A stretch of DNA of 64,000 nucleotides from Flaccisagitta enflata (GCA_965153355.1 OZ231126.1:17236001-17300000), one strand, 5' to 3'. Shown: positions 1-10,083, counted from the stretch's first letter. Program-made: numbers and translations. The notes: generated by a model from the sequence alone, not told the origin.

Positions 1-2
1 TG

Positions 3-1457
3 GCGTTGTTACCTTCATCCGCTTCGGGTTTTATCGAGCAAAGACGTGGTCCTTCCTCTTTAGCATCTTCCTTGCCAGCCTCAGCCCGTGGAGGTGCCAT
101 CAGAATGCTCCCATCATCTCGGTCATCTCCCAGACACGTTCCTTCATCTTCTCGGCATTCTCATTGTTATCACCTTCAACATCATCCCAAAGGAACTTCC
201 TCTACTTCGTTTTTGTCCCGTTTGAGTCCGTTGGTGAAAGACGCGTTCATTTCGGGGGTTTTGACTCTCATGTCTTTCGTCACTTTTTGTATTGGGGTCG
301 TTTTATTGTTTCTGGAAAAGGACAATAAAGCTTCTGCCGCTGCTGCCGCAGCAACAGACACGGCGTCGTCGGGGGCTTCCTCTTCCTCTTTGTCAACTTC
401 TTCAAGATTAACTGACGGAGTTTCAGCTTCTGATCCTTCTTCCTCCTCAACTTCTTCAACCGAAAGTAGACTGTTAACAGGCGATCTCTATCGCAACATG
501 AAAGCTTCCAACACGGCGATTGTATCATTCGTCGTCGCTCTCAGTTGTTTCTCTTTCTTCGTCCACGGCAGCATTTTGTTACTCTCTTCTTCTCTCATCA
601 GTTCTTCCGCATCCGCCGCCTCTTTCTCCGTGTCTTCCTCTTCATCTTCTCCCTCACGTCGGAGGCAGCAGAGACGACGTGGGGGCGTTGGGGGCGATGG
701 TGCCTCCGGCCTCGTCGGAAGTCGGTTTTACCGCGCCACGTCGACGCTGCGGTTTTTCGCCACTCTCAGCTTCCTGTTGGCGTTGCCGATTCTGATGTTG
801 GCGGTGGCGATTCGCGTGACGTTGGAATTCCGGTCTCTCATCGCCGTCATCGTCGTCGCAGTAGTGGTCGTCGCGTTTCTCTTCAGTCTTTGCTTCGTTT
901 GCCATTTGGTGCGTTTGTGGCGAAATGGCAGACGAGGTGCAAGGTTGAGTGGGGGCGGCGGTGGTAGTGCAGATGGTGTTGATGACGATGATGCCGGTGG
1001 TGACGATTATGACGATGAAGATGACGATGAAGAGGATCCGTACAGCGAGTTTAGAGGAGGTAGTCAAGCTGTTCGTGGAGGACGAAGGAATGCTGGAAGC
1101 GGCGCAGTTGTTGGCGGAGGTGCTGCTGGTGGCGGAAATAGAGGAAGAAGAGAAGGAGTTGGTGGAGGTCGTCGAGGTGACGGAGGTGAAACTGTGGAAA
1201 ATTCCTTCACAAAGTACCGTCTTTTTGATACGTCAGAGTCTGTTGTTAGCGAAGTTGCAACAACAATGACGACGATGACAAATTTGACGACTGTTAACCC
1301 AGGAGAACAAAAACGAAAGTTACAACAAGTGCAACAGCCATCGCAACAAAAACAACAACAACAACAACAACCAACACAAAAAAATGAACAGGATCAAAAG
1401 CGCGAAACGCCGGTGCAAACTTCAAAACTCTCTAACGAGCTGTCAACTCTGGTTTGA
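3..1457 (+). CDS. Multi-pass membrane protein, four predicted TM segments, 5'-partial
   Basis: The frame is open from the window edge and ends at TGA 1455-1457 (about 484 codons). The first in-frame ATG is at 105, so either the gene starts there or this is a last exon continuing to the left. Numbering from codon 6-8, hydrophobic segments lie near residues 81-104, 170-196, 249-272 and 276-302, each flanked by charged residues, giving a tetraspan layout with both ends probably cytosolic. Loops are low in complexity: Ala/Ser-rich after TM1, Ser then Arg-rich after TM2. The tail has an Asp/Glu tract near 325-345, a Gly/Arg-rich stretch near 350-395, and a Gln-rich run near 415-440. The protein ends S-T-L-V, which fits a class I PDZ ligand (T at -2, V at 0). 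The layout recalls claudin/MARVEL/TARP-like tetraspans, but I recognise no family signature. CpG-containing codons and TM periodicity make coding likely. Function is not assigned. Confidence 0.65.
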   Translation, partial: ALLPSSASGFIEQRRGPSSLASSLPASARGGAIRMLPSSRSSPRHVPSSSRHSHCYHLQHHPKGTSSTSFLSRLSPLVKDAFISGVLTLMSFVTFCIGVVLLFLEKDNKASAAAAAATDTASSGASSSSLSTSSRLTDGVSASDPSSSSTSSTESRLLTGDLYRNMKASNTAIVSFVVALSCFSFFVHGSILLLSSSLISSSASAASFSVSSSSSSPSRRRQQRRRGGVGGDGASGLVGSRFYRATSTLRFFATLSFLLALPILMLAVAIRVTLEFRSLIAVIVVAVVVVAFLFSLCFVCHLVRLWRNGRRGARLSGGGGGSADGVDDDDAGGDDYDDEDDDEEDPYSEFRGGSQAVRGGRRNAGSGAVVGGGAAGGGNRGRREGVGGGRRGDGGETVENSFTKYRLFDTSESVVSEVATTMTTMTNLTTVNPGEQKRKLQQVQQPSQQKQQQQQQPTQKNEQDQKRETPVQTSKLSNELSTLV

Positions 1458-1475
1458 GGTGACCTCGTCGATGCT

Positions 1476-1609
<134 letters not shown>

Positions 1610-1713
1610 CTTTTTTTCTTCAGTGAAAACTTTTCCACGTATCTTGTGCGTCTTACGCCTCATGAAATATTCGCATTCATCAATCACTGCCGCCCACTGG
1701 ACAAATCAAAAGA

Positions 1714-1719
1714 AATAAA
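1714..1719 (+). promoter_or_regulatory. Candidate polyadenylation signal AATAAA
   Basis: AATAAA about 257 bp downstream of the stop codon at 1457, just past the CT run. It is the first canonical signal after the gene and a plausible 3' end. The hexamer alone is weak evidence. Confidence 0.35.
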
Positions 1720-2062
1720 AAACAAGGCACACCTGGAAACTGCCGAACTCTAACTCGGGGATGAAACCTTCCATGACGTTACCAACTTCCTTAGATGAGG
1801 ATGAAACTCAGTTTTATTACGTGATTAAACGCATTTAAAAGCATTAAAAATTCTGTATACATTTTTGATGTTAGAATCACCATTTGTTTTTGTTCGTTGC
1901 TTTTACGTATATGATATTTAGCGATCAAGCATGCAACATTTTGGTTGTTAAGAATTGTGAATGCGCACATTGTTAAAAATGTGATTAAGGGGAAAAAATA
2001 TGATAAAGAAAAAAAAAGATCAATAAAAAAAAAGGCCGATGACTTATCGATCAATTCCATTT
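1720..2062. other. AT-rich intergenic, no gene seen
   Basis: AT-rich sequence with scattered A-runs near 2000-2040. No splice-compatible coding stretch or repeat family recognised. Confidence 0.5.
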
Positions 2063-2201
2063 TTTAGTCGCGGACTCACGACTCTACACCTTGCCGTTTC
2101 GGTCGGTAGGTCTGTCCGTCCGTCCGAAATATTTTTGAATTGCAAGCGGCTTTTGCACTATTTCTCCTGCCCAACCGTCCGCGACTGGATCGCCTTGTTT
2201 C
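2063..2201 (-). mobile_element. HPE short hairpin-ended element copy
   Basis: Read on the - strand it begins with a CAAGGCGATCCAGTCGCGGACGG-like head, a diverged GCCGGATACACGG region, and ends in the hairpin AGTCGTGAGTCCGCGACT (one G:T pair) followed by AAAA. A GACG/GACC-type tetranucleotide run lies just before the hairpin. Confidence 0.75.
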
Positions 2202-2810
2202 TCTCGTAACATTACTTTTGTTATTTCGCATCAACATACTTACAACATATACATATACATTAACATAGTTTACTTTGTCAAATCAAGTGTTATGATTCCC
2301 CAAGAGAGGAAAAATTCCGATCAAATCAGTCGAATTTTCTTTCTTTCATCATCTAACTTGAAATTCCATCATTTTCAATTAAAATATTCATATTTGGTAT
2401 CTAGCAATTTAATTTGCACCAATTCGTGTTGAAGTCGAACTAGCCTTGGCATTGTCATACACATTACCAATGCTATATATGCACTGATTTTTCCAAAATG
2501 AATTGATGATGGAATGAGATATCGTTAAAACTTAAAGGTAATGAACGGCTGAGCACTGCTTGTCAGCGCTAACACGTGAAGGCAGATTGACATCCGGTTT
2601 CCTTCGATTTTCTTTTGTTGAGTCGTATGGAATTATCGCGGTAGTATTCCCTGTAGTGTGACGAGATGGTATTCGATTCCATCCAACAAACAGAAGTCTC
2701 ATGTGGCACCTATAACGTCATAACATGGGTGGGGGTGGAATCGTTCGCTTGTTTCACATCCGATTATTCATTATTAGCTTTTATTTTACCTTAGATTTCT
2801 TTTTTCTCTT
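2202..2810. other. AT-rich intergenic, no gene seen
   Basis: Unique-looking AT-rich DNA; nothing recognisable. Confidence 0.45.
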
Positions 2811-3005
2811 TTTAGTCGCGTGCACGCGACTCTACAACCCGCTTTGTCCGTCGGTCGGTCGGTTGGTTGGTTGGTCGGTCGGTCATGTTTTACTTTTTTT
2901 TACGATTTTTTTTTTACCCCACTGCCTTTGCCTAAATGGTCTGGTGACCTCAAGTATGGCCCCTGCCCACGCGCACGCGACTTCGGTAGCCGTGTATCCA
3001 GCCTT
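2811..3005 (-). mobile_element. HPE copy with perfect terminal palindrome
   Basis: On the - strand the 3' end is AGTCGCGTGCACGCGACT, a perfect palindrome, followed by AAA. A (GACC)n/(AACC)n run precedes it, and the head carries GGCTGGATACACGGCTACC. A middle segment (CTTGAGGTCACCAGACCATTT) is shared with copies at 15989 and 31633. Confidence 0.85.
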
Positions 3006-3712
3006 TTTTTCTTCTTGCGTTAATATCCTGCCAGCGTTATCTTTCGATAAATACTTAAAAGTAATCTGAGCACTTTATGACTTATTCTAATAAGACAGCA
3101 CAACTACAATTGTCCACGTGTACTGCCTGAGAAACGAGTTTGTCTATTTCTTTAACAAAAGGATAAATCAGATTCTAAGTAGACGCCGAGATGAACCCAC
3201 AGTGTCGGAAATTGAGAAACTCTTATGAACTTATGCCATATTCAATGTAAGGTAAATAAATGTTTGTTTGTTTTTTTTTTTTTCTCAAAATATTATTTCT
3301 GAACTGTTTTTTTTCATGACCCCATCCCTTTTTTATTTGTTCATAATAACTTCATATTGGATGCACTTATTTCTCAGGTTGAAAATTCTCGACGCTTTTG
3401 TGTAAATATTAACTTAATTTATTCTACAAATTAAAAAGATAAAAAGTTCCATTTCATACAACTTTTCCATGGTTCTCGCTTGTATGTACTTCGTCGATAA
3501 ATTAGACTTCCATCAAAGCTAATTACCGAAGCATGAAGTAGCAAAAGTGATGAGGAAGAGCCAAGTCAAAAACTCACGTTTTCGATAAAATTGCACACGC
3601 CCCAGAGAGCAATGGTAGTAGTTAGAGAAGTCATAACAAGCTTCTTACAAAAGAAGCTAAAGACGGCATTTTGTCCCACTAATAGAAACCTTCAGAATAA
3701 CAACTAAGAAGA
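3006..3712. other. AT-rich intergenic, no gene seen
   Basis: No coding or repeat signal apart from T-runs near 3270-3320. Confidence 0.45.
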
Positions 3713-3836
3713 ACAAGTAACGCGGGGTCACAATATTGTTGCGGACGGGTGGGCAGGAGCGTCCAACCCTCATCTCTACCCCAACTCCCAACACACACAT
3801 AAACTTACACGAAAAGTGTCTAAAATGCTCATTTTT
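3713..3836 (+). mobile_element. HPE subfamily II fragment (5' part)
   Basis: Starts ACAAGTAACGCGGGGTCACA and continues TTGTTGCGGACGGGTGGGCA and the TCCAACCC block typical of subfamily II. It is cut off on the right by a foldback element, so the terminal hairpin is missing. Confidence 0.7.
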
Positions 3837-4249
3837 GGGCAACAACCCCGAAGGGGTTGATATCCTATGCTTTCACACAGGGGAAGTTTCTCCTTCTCCT
3901 TCTTCTCCTTCTTTGTCCCCCACCTCCGACCTCCAGGCCCATATCTCAGCTTCGAGGCCCATATCCCAGCCTTGAGGCCCAAATCCCAGTTTTGAGGCCC
4001 AAATCCCAACCTCAAGTACCAAATCCCATCTTAAGGCCAAAATCCTATCTTTGAGGCCCAAATCCCAGCCTCAAGGGATTTGGGCATTAAGACTGGGATT
4101 TGGGCCTCAAGGCTGGGATATGGGCCTCAAGGCTGAGAAATGGGCCTGGAGGTTGGGGGAGGGGGGACGGAGGAGAAGGAGAAGGAGGAGAAGGAGAAAA
4201 TTTAGCTGTGTGAAAGCATAGGTCATCGATCCCTTCGGGGCCGCTGCCC
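3837..4249. mobile_element. Foldback element FB-G, copy 1
   Basis: Inverted ends: left GGGCAACAACCCCGAAGGGG, right CCTTCGGGGCCGCTGCCC, continuing inward through CTTTCACACAG / CTGTGTGAAAG and a TCTCCTTCTCC / GGAGAAGGAGA pair. The core is a tandem of about 20-bp units (AGGCCCAAATCCCAGCCTCA), which reverses to its complement near 4070, making the whole element a long palindrome. Confidence 0.8.
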
Positions 4250-4283
4250 TGCTCCTACCCTCAAATACAATCATGACCTACCT

Positions 4284-4428
4284 AAGCAGGGCACGGGTAC
4301 GGCTGACCACCTAACGCTTTTGCGACTATTCCACTTTTCGACATGGTGACCCCGGACCAATGGACGAACCGACGGATCAATGGATGGAGAAAGCCTCTCA
4401 TAGAGTTGCGTGTCCAAAACTAAAAATG
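4284..4428 (+). mobile_element. HPE 3' fragment behind FB-G flank motif
   Basis: GCAGGGCACGGGTACGGCTGACC (outer flank motif of FB-G elements) is followed by the 3' half of an HPE copy: GGACGAACCGACGG run, then CTCATAGAGTTGCGTGTCC and a degraded AAAACTAAAAA end. A second degraded GACAGACGGACC block follows at 4439-4500. Confidence 0.6.
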
Positions 4429-4556
4429 ATTGGAGCGAGGGACAGATGGACAGACGGACCAGCAAAGTGACTTGTGGAGTCATGTAGCTCGCAACCAAGG
4501 CATAATTGTCAAATCAGATTTGCATCATTCCCATATTTTTGGGCCATTCTTCCTTT

Positions 4557-5245
4557 TCGGGCAGTGGCCCCAAAGGGTTGATATCCTGTAGGACACAGGG
4601 ATGAATTTCCAGATGTCTGTACATATGTAAATCCTCTCCCATTAGAGGCTGCTCAAGCCCCTCTTGGGCCTCTAATTAGCCCTCTTGGACCCCAAATCAA
4701 CCCTCTCATATCCAAAGTTTGCCCTTCTACATCCAAAATTAGTCCTCGGGCTCAAATTCAGCCTACCCAGGCCTAGAATTAACCCTCTCAGATCCCAAAT
4801 ACCTTGTTTAAAGCAATCAAATGCCCTCAAATTTGCCCTCTCACCTCCATGTCCTGTTCTCATTCCAATTTTTCAGCTAATCACTTTAAGTAGGGCATCG
4901 GTACCGCTGACCATGTGCGATCCTTGGATGACTATTCTCAATGCCCTTTTGTTCGTTTGTTCTTACGTCCCCCCCAGGCCCTCTCAGGCCTGAAATCAGT
5001 CCTCTCAGGCCTATACCCTGTCCTCTCAGGCCTTAAATCTGCCTTCTCAGATTCAAGGCCTGAGAAAGCAGATTTCAGGCCTAAGAAGGCAGATTTCAGG
5101 TCTGAGAGGGCAGATTTCAGGCCTGAGAGGCCCTAGGGGGACGGACATATGGACGAACAAACGAACAAAATTCCCCCTGTGTTCTACAGGACTTCGTCCT
5201 CTTTGGGGCCGCTGCCCTGCCTCCTCTCATTCCAATTTACAACCA
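4557..5245. mobile_element. Foldback element FB-G, copy 2 (chimeric)
   Basis: Left end GGGCAGTGGCCCCAAAGGG with CCTGTAGGACACAGGG; right end CTGTGTTCTACAGG and TTTGGGGCCGCTGCCC. The core holds GGCCTCTAATT/CTCAGGCCTGAAATC-type tandem units that switch orientation near 5050. An internal outer-flank motif (GCATCGGTACCGCTGACC, about 4894) shows it is a fusion of two copies. Confidence 0.75.
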
Positions 5246-5457
5246 TGCAAAGCGTGACGATCGTCCTCAAAGATTTTGTTATCGCGCTCAAAGCGTTGGT
5301 TATGTGTGAGCGTATTTTAACATGAGTAACTATAGGTTACGCAACTATAAGTTACGGTCGATTTTTTAACTTGAAGTAACGGAACATTAAGTTACGGAAG
5401 CGGTCGATTTTTTCCTCGAGATTTGCAAAAATGGATATTTTTTGCTCGAGCTTGAAA

Positions 5458-5950
5458 AAACCATACACTTTTCATATAAGAACAACACTTTTTTTGCAAG
5501 CCACTTATGTTTTTAAATTTTTTGTAGTATCAAGGCTTAAATGCTTTTAGATTATTCTTGATTTAAACGCAGTTTTCAACCTTTAATTAAGAATGTTCTT
5601 AATTGGTTCGAGTTTGTCTTCTAGGAGAAAATGAAGGAAAATGTCAATAAAACTACAAAGCAGCAGGTTTAAACGTTGTAAGTAAATCTCAAAAACAATG
5701 AAAATGCTGTAAAAACAAAACAATTTAGTGAATTTACATAATTATATCCAAGTTTATTATTTTCATTGAAAAAAAAGGGCTTTCTAATATTCTTAGCATG
5801 TTCTTAAATTTTTTATATTTTAAGCTTATGGTCTTAAATTTTTAAAGATATAAAGTTTTCTAATATTCTTAGCATGTTTTAAAATTTTTGAGGATTTTCA
5901 GCCTAACATTTTTATAAACTTGGTTCTTATAAGAAAAAAAAAGTGTATCG
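5458..5950. mobile_element. Possible MITE-like inverted-repeat element
   Basis: ATACACTTTTCATATAAGAAC on the left matches the reverse complement of the right end GTTCTTATAAGAAAA...AAGTGTAT with a short indel. The interior is AT-rich with TAAGAATGTTCTTA-type partial palindromes and repeated TTCTAATATTCTTAGCATGTT (about 5790 and 5858). No open frame. Moderate support only. Confidence 0.45.
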
Positions 5951-5998
5951 ATTTTTTCTTCGTTTATAAATTTATGTAGACGTTGCGGTTGTTTTCGT

Positions 5999-6147
5999 TT
6001 TTAGTCGCAGGCACGCGACTCTACACCTTGCCGTGTCGGTCCGTCCGTCGTTCGATCGGTCGGTCCGAAATGTTTTTGAATTGCGAGCGGTTTTTGCATT
6101 ATTGCCCAACCGTCCGCGACTGGATTGCCGTGTATCAGGCCTTGTTC
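5999..6147 (-). mobile_element. HPE copy, subfamily I
   Basis: On the - strand: AACAAGGCC(T)GATACACGGCAATCCAGTCGCGGACGG head, AAAACCGCTCGCAATTCAAA middle, GAC-rich tetranucleotide run, and hairpin AGTCGCGTGCCTGCGACTAAAAA. Full length of about 150 bp. Confidence 0.85.
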
Positions 6148-6210
6148 AACGAAGAGAGTTGAATTTTATCAACTAACTAGGCTGTCACGTGAGAAAATGG
6201 GATTTATCAG

Positions 6211-6366
6211 AACAAGGCCGGATACACGGCAATCCAGTCGCGGACGGTTGGGCAGGAACAGTAATGCGAAAACCGCTCGGAATTCAAAAATGTGACGGAC
6301 GGACGGACGGAGCTACCGACCGACCGACACGGCAAGGTGTAGAGTCGCATGTCTGCGACAAAAAAC
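6211..6366 (+). mobile_element. HPE copy, subfamily I, head-to-head with previous copy
   Basis: Begins AACAAGGCCGGATACACGGC and contains CCAGTCGCGGACGGTTGGGC, (GACG)n then (GACC)n, and ends in the perfect 6-bp stem GTCGCA-TGTC-TGCGAC with an A-run. It is the mirror partner of the copy at 5999-6147, about 63 bp away. Confidence 0.88.
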
Positions 6367-6375
6367 AAAGACGAT

Positions 6376-6414
6376 ATGATTATGGGATATGGGATATGGA
6401 ATATGGGATATGGG
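6376..6414 (+). repeat. GGATATG short tandem repeat
   Basis: Five imperfect GGGATAT/GGAATAT units. Confidence 0.8.
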
Positions 6415-6767
6415 TGGGGTTAGTATCCCTACTTACAATTTGGCATATATGCGAGCAGTGGATACATATGAGGGAAAGCAATGTAAAAGGATTGAGGCGT
6501 TGAATCGCCGCATAAAGTCATTCGCCCTGCTAAGATTCAAGATCTACGAGTTTATAATTTTTTTTCGGCGTGAAGAAAAAAGAAAAACGACTTGAAGATT
6601 CAGGAGTACCTACAGACGGGAATTCTTCAAACATTTACGCGGAGATATTTCAGGTATCAAAAGAAATGATGAGATCAGTCTATCTGTCGAGTGCATTGGT
6701 ATTGATTTATCGTCACATAGTTTATATATGTGGACATATATTACTACAGAGAGCTAAGGAGAGCAAA

Positions 6768-6835
6768 AGTGAGAGCCAGAGAGCGAGTGCAAGTGGGAGT
6801 GCGAGTGCGAGTGCGAGTGCGAGTGCGAGAGCGAG

Positions 6836-6892
<57 letters not shown>

Positions 6893-6907
6893 TAGATTCT
6901 TGGAGAC

Positions 6908-6951
<44 letters not shown>
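6768..6951. repeat. (GAGTGC)n, (GAGAGC)n and (GA)n compound repeat
   Basis: GAGTGC hexamers grade into GAGAGC and then pure GA (6840-6889); a second GA run spans 6909-6951 after a 19-bp interruption. The series looks like successive mutation of one tract. Confidence 0.95.
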
Positions 6952-6953
<2 letters not shown>

Positions 6954-7228
6954 TAACAAGCACAAACGAAGGGACTTAGACAGTGTCACAGAAAAACAGA
7001 CGTGGTAATGATAAGAAACTGAGAATTGAGAAACCTGCGCTTTTTTTTTCATTCTGCTCATAAGAATCACAAACCCCACCAAATCGATAGCGAAATAGAT
7101 TCTACGCTGCGGTGCGCTTATGTGGACGGTCGACAGCAATCAAGAATAAAACGGCTCTACTGTAGTTGAAGAGGTTCTTATTCCTGAGACAAGCAAAATA
7201 TGTACATCTTGTGACGCACATGATAATA
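6952..7228. other. Intergenic, no gene seen
   Basis: Short unique stretch without coding or repeat signal. Confidence 0.4.
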
Positions 7229-7420
7229 TTCTTAGTCGCGGGTTTCGCAATTCTACGACTCGCTTTGTACCTCTGTCGGTTCGTCTTTCTGTCAGTGTCC
7301 ATACCCCTTTTAATTTTTTGCCGTTTTTATCGATGCAGAATAACAAACGGACAAAAAAATAATCTCTTTTATATTCCGCATTATCATGCAGGTGCCCTTG
7401 GACGCGGAATTCCTGCAGCC
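7229..7420 (-). mobile_element. Degraded HPE copy
   Basis: TTAGTCGCGGGTTTCGCAATTCTACGACTCGC at the left is a damaged terminal hairpin, followed by CTGTCGGTTCGTC-like tetranucleotide remains. The other end is not clear. Confidence 0.45.
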
Positions 7421-7709
7421 TTTTGTCAAGGCTTTGAATTGAGCTTGGAAGTTGCCGAATAGACGATGGCGCGACTTCAACACCCGCCGACATTCACCAA
7501 CCTCTAATTCAAACTCAATCACACAATCAGGTTTCTTGGGCGTGAAATCTTTCTAAAATTCATAACGTCTTACGGCCTCTGCCATGACCTCATTGCGTTT
7601 AGTCGCTTGAAACTTTCTGGTGAATCTTTAAAATAGCTTATGCCCGTTTCATAAGTCGTAACAAACGTTATCTTGATAGTCGGTTGTGCTGTTATGCTGT
7701 TTTTGGCAA

Positions 7710-7957
7710 GATTCGAGATTTGCTGGGCCAACTATAAGAAATATGTCCACACCCTGTCACACTGATAATAATCATAATACACTTACACAGAGGGATATTG
7801 CTAACTCTGGAATGATGAAGTGCTATTTCTATGGCGCATGAACTGAAAAAAAAGTACTAAAACACCCATAGATAGATTTTTCTCTATGAATCAATGAAAT
7901 ACTGATGTCTCTAAGTGTGGACATATTTCTCATAGTTGGCCCAGCGACTCTCAAATC
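7710..7957. mobile_element. MITE-like element, about 30-bp inverted ends
   Basis: Left GCTGGGCCAACTATAAGAAA and right TTTCTCATAGTTGGCCCAGC are inverted with one mismatch; the match extends outward to GATTCGAGA / TCTCAAATC and inward through TATGTCCACAC / GTGTGGACATA. 248 bp, AT-rich interior, no reading frame: a non-autonomous DNA transposon by structure. Confidence 0.75.
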
Positions 7958-8235
7958 ATACCTTTCACATTTTCGCTTTCGAACGAAGCAATGCTGGCAA
8001 AAGATGGGAAAAGCAGTAAAGACCGAACAAGGCCAAGTGCCCTGTTTATCGAATTACTTTTATTATTGTGTAGGTGGCATGTTTCCTCAACTTCCTAGGC
8101 TGCGGTGTAAGAGACCCCTCTTGGCGGAATGTTCAATCAACGCTACAATTGGTACATTCAGCGCAACAACAAAGGATGACATGGTTTGAAAGTTCGAAAC
8201 AAACATGACAGACAAGAGACCAAAATTGACTCATA

Positions 8236-8297
<62 letters not shown>
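8236..8297. repeat. (AC)n microsatellite
   Basis: About 31 AC units. Confidence 0.97.
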
Positions 8298-8302
<5 letters not shown>

Positions 8303-8616
8303 TGCGGTTACTTTGCAGCAATCTTTTCTGCGCCAGGGGATGCGAACGCTTGCTTTAATTCCATACATGCTGCGTGTAACTTAGACGCAGTTGACAGTTG
8401 TAGGTTACAGTTGTATCATTTCTACACAGTAAACTATTCTAAAGAATTAGTTTTTAAGAACATAATGCTGAACCCTGAAATTAAGAATCTTATAGTTGAT
8501 TTGCTAGTGGCTATCTCTGTCTCATTTTTAAAGGCTTAAGAAAAAAAGACGTTCTTAAAAGAATAATATTGTATGATGTTTTAAAAGGGAGAGAATTTTG
8601 GATATTCTGGAGGCTC

Positions 8617-8619
<3 letters not shown>
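8298..8619. other. Intergenic, no gene seen
   Basis: Unique AT-rich sequence; no coding support. Confidence 0.4.
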
Positions 8620-8665
<46 letters not shown>

Positions 8666-8706
8666 GAGACAGAGACAGAGACAGAGACAGAGACAGAGAC
8701 AGACAG
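8620..8706. repeat. (GA)n grading into (GACAGA)n
   Basis: GA run interrupted by C at regular intervals, becoming GACAGA hexamers and GACA at the right end. Confidence 0.95.
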
Positions 8707-9146
8707 TGACTGAAAAAAAAACGGATAGCATAAAGTTGACTGTTAAGGGGTCAACATTGACGTCCGCATAGAAGATTGTACCTTGCTGCAATAATTGATT
8801 GAAATAAAAAGTGTTGCATTGTTAATATGTCTCTTTTAATTCTTGGTGTATCGATGTCATGACTCATGGTCGCCCGGTTGAGTTAGAAAGGTGTATGACA
8901 AAGCAGCGGGTATCTCACATTTCATTGCTGCCAAGGCTTTTTTACGTTTCATTTAGCTAGTTAGTTTTCGTGTCCTGGATGTAGAATGTTTCGTCTAGGT
9001 TTCGCAATTTTGTCCAGGACACGGTAAAGAGCAAAACTTATCTATCAATAGTTTTCTAATGTTTTGCTGCCAGCTCTAAGACCGTACGGGTCAAAATTTC
9101 GTATGGTAGAAAGGAAATCAAGAAGAAGGAGAAGAAGAAAAAGAAC
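8707..9146. other. Intergenic, no gene seen
   Basis: Contains GTCCTGGATG...GTCCAGGACACGG near 8970-9026; GTCCAGGACACGGTA recurs at about 40989. Otherwise nothing recognised. Confidence 0.4.
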
Positions 9147-9390
9147 CAGTGACGCAAGGTCACAATATTGTTGCGGACGGGTGGGCAGGGGCATCCAACT
9201 CCCATCCAACACCCCACTACACACACACAGTATCTAAAACGCTTGTTTTTAGATGCGTCCGACAGGAACGCATCTCTATAAGAGAATCTGTCCGTCCGTC
9301 GGTCCGTCCGTCCGTCCGTCCGTCCGTTACGCCTGTGCAAAAAACGCGTTTCTCGGCTGTTTTTGGCCACAGTGACATCCTACACTGAAA
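9147..9390. mobile_element. Two HPE copies abutting tail to tail
   Basis: A + strand subfamily II copy starts with CAGTGACGCAAGGTCACA (GTGAC/GTCAC hairpin), then TTGTTGCGGACGGGTGGGCA. From 9249 a - strand copy starts with AGATGCG...CGCATCT arms and a (CCGT)n run at 9291-9326, then AAAACGCGTTT. The junction is at TTGTTTTTAGATGCG. Confidence 0.75.
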
Positions 9391-9476
9391 CAAATGATCA
9401 GCCAACATGTTTTGAGAGTCTTTTCACCCTTCTGTTCGTCCATCTGTCTCACCATGCATATGTCACATGATCAATA

Positions 9477-9613
9477 CACGCTGAGACACAGTCCGGACGC
9501 ATCGTTGCACGGTCGGGCTTGTTCCACTTTTTAACTCGATCATCATGGACCCACGGACGAACCGAGCAACGGATGGACAAAGCTTCTTATAGAGTTGCGT
9601 GTCCGCAACTAAA
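9477..9613 (+). mobile_element. HPE copy with TTGCG-type hairpin
   Basis: GGACGAACCGAGC-type run, then ATAGAGTTGCGTGTCCGCAACTAAAG: perfect 7-bp stem AGTTGCG/CGCAACT with loop TGTC. The 5' part is diverged. Confidence 0.75.
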
Positions 9614-9830
9614 GAGAAAAACAAAGAGAAAAAGGAGAAGAGGAAGAAGAAGAAGAAGAAGAAGAAGAAGAAGAAGAAGAAGAAGAAGAAGAAGAAGAAG
9701 AAGAAGAAGAAGAAGGAGGAGGAGAAGAAGGAGAAAGAAGAAGAAGAAAAAGAAAAAAAACGAGAACAAGTAAAAGAAGAAAACGAAGAAAACGAAAACA
9801 AGAAGAAAACAAAAAAATGGAAAACAAAAA
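9614..9830. repeat. (GAA)n microsatellite with purine-rich flanks
   Basis: GAA triplets dominate 9641-9715; flanks are degenerate A/G-rich sequence. A potential triplex-forming polypurine strand. Confidence 0.93.
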
Positions 9831-9904
9831 CAAGGCCCTCATCCTTGTTTTTCAGTTTGGGTATAATGAGGGAATCGACAGGCAAACACAAAGTCAAGTA
9901 GAAA

Positions 9905-9945
9905 CATTGACAGACAGACAGAAAAACAGACAGACAGACAGACAC
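9905..9945. repeat. (GACA)n short tandem repeat
   Basis: Imperfect GACA units. Confidence 0.85.
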
Positions 9946-9997
9946 GTAAGCTGAACGGACAGAGGTAAACAAGGCCAAGTAGGCCAACGATGCGTCC

Positions 9998-10083
9998 TCT
10001 TTGAATGAATGTTTTTTTATGAATGAATGTTTTTTTTATGAATGAATGTCATTTATGAATGAATGAATGATTGAATGAATGAA
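9998..10083. repeat. (GAAT)n repeat with T-runs
   Basis: GAATGAATG units separated twice by TTTTTTTAT, then a final GAATGAATGAATG block. Confidence 0.85.

Noticed and set aside
280-1269. Other frames overlapping the membrane-protein gene on both strands
   Set aside because: Shadow frames of GC-rich low-complexity coding sequence; the chosen frame has regular membrane segments and the longest extent.
9463-9987. 174-codon Phe/Ser-rich - strand frame
   Set aside because: Mostly the (GAA)n tract read in reverse.
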